Source: JACVRW01 sp963808545 (GTDB lineage Bacteria; Actinomycetota; Thermoleophilia; Solirubrobacterales; Thermoleophilaceae). From it: a stretch of 64,000 nucleotides of DNA. The notes beneath the pieces were generated by a model. That model worked only from the letters and a program-made list of their open reading frames with translations. It was not told the origin of the DNA and did not search any database. This document shows, in pieces, positions 46,107 through 54,689 of the stretch (its first letter is position 1; each line of letters begins with the position of its first letter). A program made the translations under genes and the position numbers. The DNA lies in contig CAWEGB010000012.1 of NCBI GenBank assembly GCA_963808545.1, forward strand, positions 48,439 to 112,438, given 5' to 3'.

Positions 46107-48277
46107 GCTCGGCCCCCTCAGCTCCACATCGTGAGCTGGGGCTGACGGACTCGGAGTACGAGGGAATCTGCGAGCGCCTGGGCCGCGAGCCCAACGTGCT
46201 CGAGCTGGCCGTGTTCTCGCTGATGTGGTCGGAGCACTGCGCCTACAAGCACTCCAAGAAGCTGCTGCGACTACTGCCCACCGAGGGACCGCACCTCCTG
46301 ATGGGACCGGGCGAGAACGCCGGCGTCGTCGACGTGGGCGACGGCCTGGCGGTGGCCTTCAAGGTCGAGTCCCACAACCACCCCAGCGCGGTCGAGCCCT
46401 TCCAGGGCGCAGCCACGGGCGTGGGGGGCATCCTGCGCGACATCTTCGCTGTGGGCGCCCGCCCCATCGCCGTGCTCGACTCCCTGCGCTTCGGCGAGCT
46501 CGACTCGCCCCGGTCGCGCTACCTGTTCGACTACGCGGTCAAGGGCATCGGCCATTACGGCAACTCGATCGGCGTGCCCACCGTGGGGGGCGAGGTGCTC
46601 TTCGAGCCGGCCTACGAGCACAACTGTCTCGTCAACGCGATGTGCGTGGGCCTCGCCGGCCGGGACTCCCTCATCCGCAGCGCCGCCGCCGGGGTCGGCA
46701 ACTCGCTCGTGCTGCTGGGCGCGCGCACGGGCCGCGACGGGATCGGAGGAGCCTCGGTGCTGGCCAGCGCCGAGTTGTCGGACGAGGACGAGTGGAAGCG
46801 GCCGAGCGTGCAGATCGGCGATCCGTTCGAGGAGTCGAAGCTCGTGGAGTGCTGTCTCGAACTGCTGGAGCTCGGCCTGCTGCGCTCGCTGCAGGACCTG
46901 GGGGCCGCCGGACTCTCGTCGAGCTCCTCCGAGATGGCCTCCAAGGGCGAGGTCGGCCTGGAGATCGACGTGGCCCGCGTCCCCCTGCGCGAGGACGACA
47001 TGGAGCCGTTCGAGATCATGGTCTCGGAGTCCCAGGAGCGCATGCTGTGCGTGGTCGAGCCGGAGCAGCTCGACTCGGTGCTGGCTCTCTGCGAGCGCTG
47101 GGAGGTGCGTGCCACGCCGATCGGCGTGGTCACCGACACCCGCCGGCTGCAGGTGTTCGAGGGCGAGGAGCTGGTGGGCGACATGCCGGTCGAGGCGCTG
47201 GTGGACGACGTCCCGCTGTACGACCTGGAGCCCGAGCCTCCGGCGCGGCCGCTCTACCCCGACCCGCCCGTCCGGCTCGGCGAGGGCGCGGGGGCCGAGG
47301 AGATCCTGCTGATCCTGCTGGGCTCACCCAACATCGCCTCCAAGCGCTTCGTGTTCGAGCAGTACGACTCGATCGTCGGCTCTCGCACCGTCCGCCGGCC
47401 GCAGGCCGCCGACGCCGCGGTGCTCACCCTGGCGCCCGACGGCGGCCGCGGGGCACTGGCGGTGTCGATCGACGGCAACGGCCGGCGCGTGGCCATCGAC
47501 CCCTACGCCGGCGCCGTGGAGGCCGTGCTCGAGAGCGCCCGCAACCTGGCCTGCGTGGGCGCCGAGCCGCTCGGACTCACCAACTGCCTCAACTTCGGCA
47601 ACCCCGAGAAGCCGCACGTGGCCTGGCAGCTCACCCGGGCGGTCGAGGGGCTCCGCGACGCGTGCCTGGCGCTCGGGGTGCCGGTGGTGGGAGGCAACGT
47701 CTCCCTGTACAACGAGGGCGGGGGCGGGCCGATCTACCCCACGCCGATCGTCGGGATGGTGGGCAAGCTGCCCGACCCGTCGGTCGTTCCCGGCATCGGC
47801 TTCGCCGAGCCGGGCCACGTGGTGGCGCTGGTCGGCCCGTTCGCCCCCGCGGTCGAGGGCAGCGAGCTCCACAAGCTGCGAGGCGGACAGGGCGCGGAGC
47901 TGCCCACCGTGGACCTGGTCGAGCAGGCGCAGGCGCTCGAGGCGCTGCGCGCCGCAGCACGCGGGGGAGGGCTGGCCACGGTGCACGACATCTCCGAGGG
48001 AGGCCTGGCCTGCGCACTGGCCGAGTGCGCGATCGCGGGTGACCTGGGCGCCCGGGTGGAGCTGCCCGACGGCGTGGATCCCGAGGCCTTCCTGTTCGGC
48101 GAGGCTCCGGGGGGCACGCTGGTGGCCGGCCCGGCGGCTGCCGTGGACGCCATCGCGGGCGCCGTCCGGCTCGGCGAGACCGGCGGCGACACGCTCGAGC
48201 TCGAGGGCCGGCTGTCGGTCCCGGTCGGTCGCTTGCGCGAGGTGTGGGAAGACGCGATACCGCGTCTGCTGAGCTAG
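46103..48277 (+). CDS. purL: FGAM synthetase subunit PurL
   Basis: Catalytic subunit converting FGAR to FGAM with ATP and ammonia. GTG 46103; 724 residues, the small PurL type. Motifs: SLMWSEHCAYKHSKKLLRLL, ENAGVVDVGDGLAVAFKVES with HNHPSAVEPFQGAATGVGG (ATP and Mg site), LGAAGLSSSSSEMASKG, and the second half VVGGNVSLYNEGGGGPIYPT and ATVHDISEGGLACAL. Coupled to purQ. 154 bases separate it from purF. Confidence 0.95.
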   Translation: MSSAPSAPHRELGLTDSEYEGICERLGREPNVLELAVFSLMWSEHCAYKHSKKLLRLLPTEGPHLLMGPGENAGVVDVGDGLAVAFKVESHNHPSAVEPFQGAATGVGGILRDIFAVGARPIAVLDSLRFGELDSPRSRYLFDYAVKGIGHYGNSIGVPTVGGEVLFEPAYEHNCLVNAMCVGLAGRDSLIRSAAAGVGNSLVLLGARTGRDGIGGASVLASAELSDEDEWKRPSVQIGDPFEESKLVECCLELLELGLLRSLQDLGAAGLSSSSSEMASKGEVGLEIDVARVPLREDDMEPFEIMVSESQERMLCVVEPEQLDSVLALCERWEVRATPIGVVTDTRRLQVFEGEELVGDMPVEALVDDVPLYDLEPEPPARPLYPDPPVRLGEGAGAEEILLILLGSPNIASKRFVFEQYDSIVGSRTVRRPQAADAAVLTLAPDGGRGALAVSIDGNGRRVAIDPYAGAVEAVLESARNLACVGAEPLGLTNCLNFGNPEKPHVAWQLTRAVEGLRDACLALGVPVVGGNVSLYNEGGGGPIYPTPIVGMVGKLPDPSVVPGIGFAEPGHVVALVGPFAPAVEGSELHKLRGGQGAELPTVDLVEQAQALEALRAAARGGGLATVHDISEGGLACALAECAIAGDLGARVELPDGVDPEAFLFGEAPGGTLVAGPAAAVDAIAGAVRLGETGGDTLELEGRLSVPVGRLREVWEDAIPRLLS

Positions 48278-48431
48278 ATGGCTGGCCGTTGCTGTACAGG
48301 ACCAACCTCGCGTTGAACGCAGCCTGGAGCTGGCCCCAGTCAAGGCACCCCGGGGCGACGGGGGGCACTGGTACCCTCAGCCGGGGCAGGGTTCTCACCG
48401 CCGGAAGTCCCGGAGGACCCGCTCGCATCTC

Positions 48432-49865
48432 ATGAAAACAGAGCTCGACCATCGCGACGGGCCTCGCGACGAGTGCGGCGTCTTTGGCGTATATGCGCCG
48501 GAGAACGACGTCGCCCGGCTGGCCTACTTCGCCCTCTTCGCCCTTCAGCACCGCGGCCAGGAATCCGCGGGCATCGCGGTCTGCCAGGACCGCCAGATCA
48601 TGACCCTTCGCGATGTGGGACTGGTCTCCCAGGTGTTCGACGAGGAGAAGCTGCGCGCCCTGCAGGGTGAGCTCGCGGTCGGCCACGTGCGCTACTCCAC
48701 CACCGGGTCCTCGGCCTGGGAGAACGCTCAGCCGGTGTACCGCTCGGACCGCCGACAGGTGGCGCTCGCCCACAACGGCAACCTCATCAACGCGGTCGAG
48801 CTCCACGCGGAGCTCACCGAGCGCGGGGTCAGCTTCCGCGGCACCTCGGACTCGGAGATCATCGCCGCTCTGCTGTCGACCCACGAGGCCGATCGCATCG
48901 AGGACGCCCTCGCCGACGTCATGCCCCGCCTGGAAGGCGCCTTCTCCACCGTGGTCATGACGAAAGAGTCGGTGGTGGCCTTCCGCGACCCGGCCGGCCT
49001 GCGGCCGTTGTCGCTGGGCATGATCGGTAGTCGGTACTGCGTTGCTTCGGAGAGCTGCGCCTTCGACATCATCGGGGCGGAGCTGCTGCGCGAGATCCAG
49101 CCCGGCGAGATGGTGTCACTGAGCGAGCGGGGGATCGAGACCAAGCTGCTCGTGGAATCCGAACGTCGTGCCTTCTGCGTGTTCGAGCACATCTACTTCG
49201 CGCGCCCGGACTCGATTCTCGAGGGCAACCGCACCCAGGTGTCACGACGCAAGATGGGGGAGATCCTCTGGCGCGAGGCCCCGGTCGAGGCGGATGTGGT
49301 GATAGCGGTCCCTGACTCGGGCAACCCCGCGGCGGCGGGCTACTCGAAGGCTTCGGGCATCCCGCGCGACGACGGCCTGATCAAGAACCGCTACGTGGCC
49401 CGCACGTTCATCCAGCCGGGCCAGGAGCTGCGTCGCCACGGCCTGCGCATGAAGTTCAACCCTCTGCGCGAGGTCGTGGAGGGCAAGCGCCTGGTGGTGG
49501 TGGACGACTCGATCGTGCGCGGCAACACCACCCGCCAGATCGTGCAGATGCTGCGGGACGCCGGGGCTGCCGAGATCCACATGCGCATCTCGGCGCCGCC
49601 GATCCGCTACCCCTGCCACTACGGGATCGACATGTCGACCACCCAGGAGATGGTGGCCCACGGGCGGACCCCCGACGAGGTGGCCGAGGAGCTGGGCTGC
49701 GACTCGCTGCAGTACCTCTCGCTCGACGGCGTGTACGAGGCGATCCGCTCCACGCGCGAGACCCACTGCGACGCCTGCTTCTCGGGCGAGTATCCGCTCG
49801 AGCGCACCGAGGCGGCGAACGGCAAGTTCGCCCTCGAGGAGCTCGCCGTGCTCCCCAGCCGCTGA
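48432..49865 (+). CDS. purF: Amidophosphoribosyltransferase
   Basis: First committed step of purine synthesis, PRPP plus glutamine to phosphoribosylamine. ATG 48432, 477 residues. A 14-residue propeptide precedes the N-terminal nucleophile Cys15 (DECGVFGVYAPE), as in the Bacillus-type enzyme. The PRPP motif is VVVDDSIVRGNTTRQIV. Cys residues near PIRYPCHYGIDMS and THCDACFSGEYP fit the [4Fe-4S] cluster of this type. A possible ribosome site (CGGAGGACC) lies a little far upstream. Confidence 0.95.
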   Translation: MKTELDHRDGPRDECGVFGVYAPENDVARLAYFALFALQHRGQESAGIAVCQDRQIMTLRDVGLVSQVFDEEKLRALQGELAVGHVRYSTTGSSAWENAQPVYRSDRRQVALAHNGNLINAVELHAELTERGVSFRGTSDSEIIAALLSTHEADRIEDALADVMPRLEGAFSTVVMTKESVVAFRDPAGLRPLSLGMIGSRYCVASESCAFDIIGAELLREIQPGEMVSLSERGIETKLLVESERRAFCVFEHIYFARPDSILEGNRTQVSRRKMGEILWREAPVEADVVIAVPDSGNPAAAGYSKASGIPRDDGLIKNRYVARTFIQPGQELRRHGLRMKFNPLREVVEGKRLVVVDDSIVRGNTTRQIVQMLRDAGAAEIHMRISAPPIRYPCHYGIDMSTTQEMVAHGRTPDEVAEELGCDSLQYLSLDGVYEAIRSTRETHCDACFSGEYPLERTEAANGKFALEELAVLPSR

Positions 49866-49891
49866 CCCGCACGCCGGCGAGACGTCCGCTC

Positions 49892-49907
49892 TCACACACA
49901 GGTGTGA
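49892..49907. promoter_or_regulatory. Perfect inverted repeat between purF and recQ
   Basis: TCACAC-ACAG-GTGTGA, perfect 6-base arms, in the 111-base gap before recQ. TACTGT at 49959-49964 is a possible recQ -10, which would put the mRNA start about 6 bases before ATG 49977. The repeat may be a regulator site or a weak purF terminator. Confidence 0.35.
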
Positions 49908-49976
49908 CGGGCGCGCGACGAGTTCGTCACAAGTGGCGCCTCCCGCCGCGGCCGGCGCTACTGTGGCCCTCCCGTC

Positions 49977-51737
49977 ATGGAGCTCACCACCGCCCTTCGC
50001 GAGCATTTCGGCTTCCCGGGCTTTCGCCCCGGACAGCGCGAGGCGTGCGAGGCAGCGCTCGCCGGTCGCGACGTGATGGTGGTTATGCCCACGGGCTCGG
50101 GCAAGTCGCTCTGCTACCAGCTTCCGGCGCTGCTGAGGGACGACCTGACCGTGGTGGTGTCGCCGCTGGTGGCGCTGATGCAGGATCAGGTGGACGCGCT
50201 GCGCGCACGCGGCCTGGGTGACCTGGTGGCGCTCGTCAACGCCCAGCAGGACGCCGCTCGCAACGCCGAGGTCCTCGAGCGCGCCGCCTCGGGCCGGCTG
50301 CGGCTGCTCTACGTGGCGCCCGAGCGCTTCGCCGCACCCGGCTTTCTCGACCGCATGCGATCGCAGGTCCGCGTCGGGCTGTTCGTGGTGGACGAGGCCC
50401 ACTGCGTCTCGCAGTGGGGCCACGACTTCCGGCCGGACTACTTCCGCCTGGCCGACGCCGCCCGCGCGCTCGGCGCCGACGCTCTGGTGGCGTCCACGGC
50501 CACGGCCACGCCGCGAGTGGCCGCCGACGTGGTCCGGCGCCTCGGCCTGCGCGATCCGCTGCAGGTGGCCACCGGGTTCGACCGCCCCAACATCAGCTTC
50601 GCGGTGGCGCGCCCAGGCGGGCACGAGAAGCCGGGTTTGATCGCCGAGGCGCTGCGGGCGGAGGACGCCCTGCCGGCGATCGTCTACGCCGGCACGCGGG
50701 CGGGCTCCGAGGAGCTCGCCCGGCAGCTCACGGCGGCGCTGGGTGAGCCCGCTGCGGCCTACCACGCCGGGCTCCAGCGTGAGCGGCGGGCCGACGTGCA
50801 GCGCCGTTTCCTCGTCGACGACATACGGATCATCTGCGCCACCAACGCGTTCGGGATGGGCGTCGACAAGCCCAACGTTCGTACCGTGCTGCATTCGAGC
50901 GTTCCCTCTTCGCTCGAGGCCTACTACCAGGAGGCCGGTCGCGCAGGGCGCGATGGCCTGCCGGCGCGGGCGGTGCTGCTGGCGGAGAACCGCGACAGGG
51001 CTCTGCACGTGCACTTCATCAAGCGCGAGGAGATCGATCCGGACCTGCCCGGCTGGCTGGCCGATCGCATCGCGGCGAGCGCGGACGGCAACGGTCGCTA
51101 CGCCCTCGACGCCTACGCGCTGGCCCGTGAGCTGCGCGGCGACGGGGAGCGCCTGCGCGCGCTGGTCGGCCACCTCACCCGGGCCGGCACGATCGCTCCC
51201 TCGCCCTCCGCGCCCGACCGGATCGCGGGGCGGGTGCTGGGGCGCTTCGACGCCCGCGCGGCCGCGCTGTGCCGCTCCTCGATCGAGGAGGCCGCACGTG
51301 CCCGCTGGCGCCAGTACCGCGAGATCTGGGCCTACGTGGAGCAGGACAGCTGCCGGCGCGAGGCCATCCTCCGGCACTTCGGTGATCCGGCCGCGGCCGC
51401 GGGCGGAGCCTCCCAGCCCTGCTGCGACGTCTGCGATCCGGCCCTGCGCCCGGTGGCGCCACCGCCCGACCCGGTGGAGGTCGGCAACCTCGACGAAGCC
51501 ATCATCGCCGTGGCCTCGAGCGCACGTCCCGCCGTGGGCCGGACCACCTGCGCGGAGATCCTTCACGGGTCTCGGTCGAAGAAGATCCAGCGCAACTCCT
51601 ACGACGGGCTGCCCTCCTACGGGATCTCCTCGCATCTGCGGCGGGCCGACATTCTGGCGCGGGTCGACGAGCTGATCGGCGAGGGGCGGCTCCAGACCAC
51701 GGGCGGTCCGTATCCGGTGCTGCGCGTGGCGGCGTGA
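49977..51737 (+). CDS. recQ: RecQ family ATP-dependent DNA helicase
   Basis: 3'-5' DNA helicase of 586 residues. Helicase motifs in order: FGFPGFRPGQREACEAAL (motif 0), MPTGSGKSLCYQLPAL (Walker A), VVDEAHCVSQWGHDFRPDY (DEAH box), STATATPRVAADV, ATNAFGMGVDKPNVR and YYQEAGRAGRDG (arginine finger). The zinc site is seen in DSCRREAILRHF and SQPCCDVCDP. The end (SYDGLPSYGISSHLRRADIL) is a winged-helix-like region; no clear HRDC domain. It is inserted between purF and purN, with a GTGA overlap to purN. Confidence 0.93.
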   Translation: MELTTALREHFGFPGFRPGQREACEAALAGRDVMVVMPTGSGKSLCYQLPALLRDDLTVVVSPLVALMQDQVDALRARGLGDLVALVNAQQDAARNAEVLERAASGRLRLLYVAPERFAAPGFLDRMRSQVRVGLFVVDEAHCVSQWGHDFRPDYFRLADAARALGADALVASTATATPRVAADVVRRLGLRDPLQVATGFDRPNISFAVARPGGHEKPGLIAEALRAEDALPAIVYAGTRAGSEELARQLTAALGEPAAAYHAGLQRERRADVQRRFLVDDIRIICATNAFGMGVDKPNVRTVLHSSVPSSLEAYYQEAGRAGRDGLPARAVLLAENRDRALHVHFIKREEIDPDLPGWLADRIAASADGNGRYALDAYALARELRGDGERLRALVGHLTRAGTIAPSPSAPDRIAGRVLGRFDARAAALCRSSIEEAARARWRQYREIWAYVEQDSCRREAILRHFGDPAAAAGGASQPCCDVCDPALRPVAPPPDPVEVGNLDEAIIAVASSARPAVGRTTCAEILHGSRSKKIQRNSYDGLPSYGISSHLRRADILARVDELIGEGRLQTTGGPYPVLRVAA

Positions 51738-52357
51738 GCTTTCGCGTCGCGGTCCTGATCTCGGGCGAGGGAACGAATCTCCAGGCACTGATCGACCAGG
51801 TTCACGGTCGAGACGGAATCGAGATCGTGGCCGTGGCGTCCAGCACCGAGGATGCACCCGGGCTGATCCGGGCTGAGCGGGCCGGCGTAGACACAGGTGT
51901 GTTCGCAATAGCCGAGCACGCCGATCGCGGCGCTCGCGACGTCGCCATGGCCGACTGGCTCGACGAGCACGATGCTCGCCTGATCGTCCTGGCCGGCTTC
52001 ATGGAGCTGCTGACCCCTGAGTTCGTCGCCCGCTTCCGCGGGCGCATGATCAACGTGCATCCCGCTCTGCTTCCGGCCTTCCCCGGCCTCAGGGCGATCG
52101 AGCAGGCGCTCGACTACGGCGTTCGGGTCACCGGGGTGACCGTGCACTTCGTGGACGAGGGCACCGACAGTGGTCCAGTGCTCTTGCAGGAGGCCTTCAC
52201 TCTTCCTTACCATCGTGATGACATCTCCGCTATTGAGCAGGGCATCCACGAGATCGAGCACCGGCTGTTGCCGGAAGCGGTGCGGCTGATCGCTCGAGGA
52301 GTGGTGCGAGCGGACGACAAGAATCCCCGGCGGGTGGACATAGATGTCTCAAACTGA
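51734..52357 (+). CDS. purN: Phosphoribosylglycinamide formyltransferase
   Basis: Transfers formyl from 10-formyl-tetrahydrofolate to GAR. GTG 51734 in the recQ stop; 207 residues. VLISGEGTNLQALIDQV binds the phosphate, and the catalytic Asn-His-Asp set is in RMINVHPALLPAFPG and VHFVDEGTDSGPVL. Complete. Its 3' end overlaps purH by 14 bases. Confidence 0.94.
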   Translation: MSFRVAVLISGEGTNLQALIDQVHGRDGIEIVAVASSTEDAPGLIRAERAGVDTGVFAIAEHADRGARDVAMADWLDEHDARLIVLAGFMELLTPEFVARFRGRMINVHPALLPAFPGLRAIEQALDYGVRVTGVTVHFVDEGTDSGPVLLQEAFTLPYHRDDISAIEQGIHEIEHRLLPEAVRLIARGVVRADDKNPRRVDIDVSN

Positions 52358-53942
52358 GCCACATGGCATGGACGTCACGGCTCCCGGTGAGGTGCGCATA
52401 CGGCGTGCCCTGCTGAGCGTGTCCGACAAGCGCGGGCTGGTGGAGTTCGCCCGCGGGCTGGCCGAACTCGGGGTGGAGATCGTGTCCACCGGCGGCACGG
52501 CGAGCGCACTGGTGGAGGAGGGTCTCGAGGTCCGCGCCATCGACGACTACACCGGGTTCCCCGAGATCCTCGACGGCCGCGTCAAGACACTCAACCCGCG
52601 CATCTACGCCGGGCTTCTCGCCGTGCGGCGCGAGCGCCGCCACGTCGACACGCTCAACTCCCTCGACATCGAGCCCATCGATCTGGTGTGCGTGAACCTC
52701 TACCCGTTCGAGCGCGTGGCCGCCCGTCGCGGGGTTGAGGACGCCGAGGTGATCGAGAACATCGACATCGGGGGGCCGACCCTGATCCGCGCGTCCGCGA
52801 AGAATCACGATTACGCCGGGGTGGTGGTCTCGCCCGAGAGCTACGACGCCGTGCTCGAGGAGCTGCGCGAGAGCGACGGGCGGCTGTCGCAGCGCACCCG
52901 GCAGAGCCTGGCGCTGGAGGCCTTCGCCTACACCGCGCGCTACGACTCCGCCATCTCGCGCTGGTTCGCCGAGCGCGAGGAGGACTTCCCCGCTCAGTAC
53001 AGCCGGGCCTACGAGAAGGTCCTCGATCTCCCCTACGGAGAGAACCCGCACCAGCGGGCCGCCTACTACGCCGAGGTCGGCGTGCGCTCGGACCTGCTGT
53101 CGATGGTGTCGAAGCTGCACGGGCGGGAGCTGTCGTTCAACAACCTGCTCGACCTGGACTCGGGACGGCGCCTGGTGGAGGACTTCGAGCTGCCCGCGGC
53201 CGCGATCGTCAAGCACAACAACCCGTGCGGCGCCGCGGTGGGCACCAGCGTCACGGACGCCTTCGACAAGGCGCTGGCCACCGACCCCAAGAGCGCGTTC
53301 GGCGGCGTGTTCTGCTTCAACCGGATCGTCAACACGCAGTTGGCCGAGAAGCTGTCGGCGATGTTCGTGGAGCTGGTCTTCGCGCCCGGCTACGAGGCCG
53401 ACGCGCTCGGCATCCTCGAACGCAAGCCCAACGTTCGCATCCTCCACAACCAGGAGCGCCGGCGACCCTCGATCAACGAGCACGACGTGAAGCGGGTGCG
53501 CGGCGGGATCCTCGTGCAGGATCGCGACACGGGGCTCGAAGTGCGCGAGGAGATGACCGTGGCCACCGAGCGCAAGCCGAGCGAGGAGGAATGGGGAGAG
53601 CTCCTCTTCGCCCTGCGCGTGTGCAAGCACGTGCGCTCGAACGCGATCGTGCTGACCCGTGGCCTGGCCACAGTGGGCGTCGGCGCGGGACAGATGAGCA
53701 GGGTGGATTCGGTGAGGATCGCCATCGACAAGGCCGGCGCCGCGGAGCTGTCGCTACAGGGCGCGGCCATGGCCTCCGACGCGTTCTTCCCCTTCGCCGA
53801 CGGTCCGCAGGCGGCCATCGACGCGGGCATCACCGCGATCATCCAGCCGGGCGGCTCACAGCGCGACGACGAGGTCGTGGCCGCCTGCAACGCCGCCGGG
53901 GTCGCGATGGCGTTCTGCGCGCGGCGCCACTTCCGCCACTGA
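52344..53942 (+). CDS. purH: Bifunctional AICAR transformylase / IMP cyclohydrolase
   Basis: Last two steps to IMP. ATG 52344 (or ATG 52368, which avoids the overlap with purN); 532 residues. The N-terminal cyclohydrolase domain starts RRALLSVSDKRGLVEFARGL and has STGGTA and VKTLNPRIYAGLL; IENIDIGGPTLIRASAKNHD follows. The C-terminal transformylase shows the catalytic Lys-His in VKHNNPCGAAVG and DAFFPFADGPQAAIDAGI, ending RRHFRH as most family members do. Ends the purine genes of the window. Confidence 0.96.
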   Translation: MSQTEPHGMDVTAPGEVRIRRALLSVSDKRGLVEFARGLAELGVEIVSTGGTASALVEEGLEVRAIDDYTGFPEILDGRVKTLNPRIYAGLLAVRRERRHVDTLNSLDIEPIDLVCVNLYPFERVAARRGVEDAEVIENIDIGGPTLIRASAKNHDYAGVVVSPESYDAVLEELRESDGRLSQRTRQSLALEAFAYTARYDSAISRWFAEREEDFPAQYSRAYEKVLDLPYGENPHQRAAYYAEVGVRSDLLSMVSKLHGRELSFNNLLDLDSGRRLVEDFELPAAAIVKHNNPCGAAVGTSVTDAFDKALATDPKSAFGGVFCFNRIVNTQLAEKLSAMFVELVFAPGYEADALGILERKPNVRILHNQERRRPSINEHDVKRVRGGILVQDRDTGLEVREEMTVATERKPSEEEWGELLFALRVCKHVRSNAIVLTRGLATVGVGAGQMSRVDSVRIAIDKAGAAELSLQGAAMASDAFFPFADGPQAAIDAGITAIIQPGGSQRDDEVVAACNAAGVAMAFCARRHFRH

Positions 53943-53950
53943 GCAAGCAC

Positions 53951-53966
53951 TTCGACGTCTGTCGAA
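53951..53966. promoter_or_regulatory. Inverted repeat, likely operator of the ArsR gene
   Basis: TTCGAC-GTCT-GTCGAA, perfect 6-base arms, 32 bases before the ArsR ATG 53999. TAGAGT at 53974-53979 could be the -10 element, which would place the left arm at the -35 position, so binding here would block the promoter. Confidence 0.5.
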
Positions 53967-53998
53967 CGGTCGCTAGAGTTGGCGCCGAAGGCTTCCTT

Positions 53999-54340
53999 AT
54001 GAGAGAGCCCCACCATCCAGCTCGCGACGAGATCGAGCTCGCCGCCGTGCTTCACGCCCTGAGCGATCCGGCACGCCTCGAGATCGTGCGCCAGCTCGCC
54101 ATCGGCGACGAGTGCACCTGCGGGACCTTCGAGCTCGGCCTGTCGAAGGCCACGCTCTCGCATCACTTCCGCGTGCTGCGCGAGGCCGGCGTGGTGCGCA
54201 CGCGGCCAGAGGGCCGCAAGCGAATGCTCTCGCTACGCCAGGAGGAGCTCGACCAGCGCTTCCCGGGCGTGCTCGAGGCGATCGTCTCCGCGAGCGAGGC
54301 TCGCCCCGCCGTGCCCGCGCGCGCACCCAGCGCCGCCTGA
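53999..54340 (+). CDS. ArsR-family winged-helix regulator
   Basis: A 113-residue regulator from ATG 53999. AAVLHALSDPARLEIVRQLA and CTCGTFELGLSKATLSHHFR give the HTH, and VVRTRPEGRKRMLSLRQEEL the wing; the last part (DQRFPGVLEAIVS) is a dimer helix. ECTCGTF has a CxC pair near the recognition helix, as seen in many ArsR proteins, but the full metal set is not obvious. It stands alone after purH, in front of the convergent tRNA-Lys gene, and probably regulates itself through the repeat at 53951. Confidence 0.85.
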   Translation: MREPHHPARDEIELAAVLHALSDPARLEIVRQLAIGDECTCGTFELGLSKATLSHHFRVLREAGVVRTRPEGRKRMLSLRQEELDQRFPGVLEAIVSASEARPAVPARAPSAA

Positions 54341-54361
54341 GCGGGCCGCCGGGTACTCAGA

Positions 54362-54679
54362 TGGGCCGCGTCGGACTCGAACCGACAACCTCGGGATTAA
54401 CCTGCCGCACCGGCTCTCACCGGCCACGGCCGAGGCCGTGTTGCGGTCTGGACCATCTCTTCGCCCTCGACTCGACGTTAGGGCGGGCAGCGTATGGCCT
54501 CTGAGGGCTCTCCCCCGCAGGGGGTTGCCTGCTGATAGCCCAATCCTGAGGATTGTCACGCTTTGGTACCTCAGGCTCTAAGGGTGTCCCAGCACACAGC
54601 TGCCGACGAACTAGAGGTCTCCCTGCTAGCGCTCCTTTTGTGTTGAAGTCCCTCGCTCTGCCAATTGAGCTAGCGGCCC
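54362..54679 (-). tRNA. tRNA-Lys(UUU), split by a group I intron
   Basis: Exon 1 is 54679-54646 (34 nt, ending CTT) and exon 2 is 54400-54362 (39 nt, starting TTAATCCC). Joined they make exactly 73 nt: acceptor GGGCCGC/GCGGCCC, D stem GCTC/GAGC, anticodon arm AGGGA-CTTTTAA-TCCCG (four pairs plus one A.G mismatch), T arm GTCGG-TTCGAGT-CCGAC, discriminator A, no encoded CCA. The spliced loop CTTTTAA reads UUU, and the short variable loop rules out Leu. It begins 10 bases after the dinB stop on the same strand. Confidence 0.85.
54401..54645 (-). ncRNA. Group I intron (IC3-like) in the tRNA-Lys anticodon loop
   Basis: The 245-nt insert lies between tRNA positions 34 and 35. It follows U and ends in G, as group I introns do. 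Exon CUU can pair with GAG a few bases inside the intron (U.G at the splice site). An R-like element TCAGAGGCCATACGC (minus strand, 54504-54490), an S-like element AAGAGATGGTCC (54461-54450), and CCTAACGTC followed by CGAGGG between them match, from memory, the cyanobacterial tRNA-Leu intron core. No endonuclease gene is inside. Confidence 0.85.
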
Positions 54680-54689
54680 ACGGCTGAGT

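Noticed and set aside
54362..54679. Reading the split tRNA as tRNA-Leu(UAA), the classic intron host
   Set aside because: Ending the intron before AATCCC would leave a 5-base loop and an intron not ending in G, and there is no long variable arm; UUU (Lys) fits exactly.
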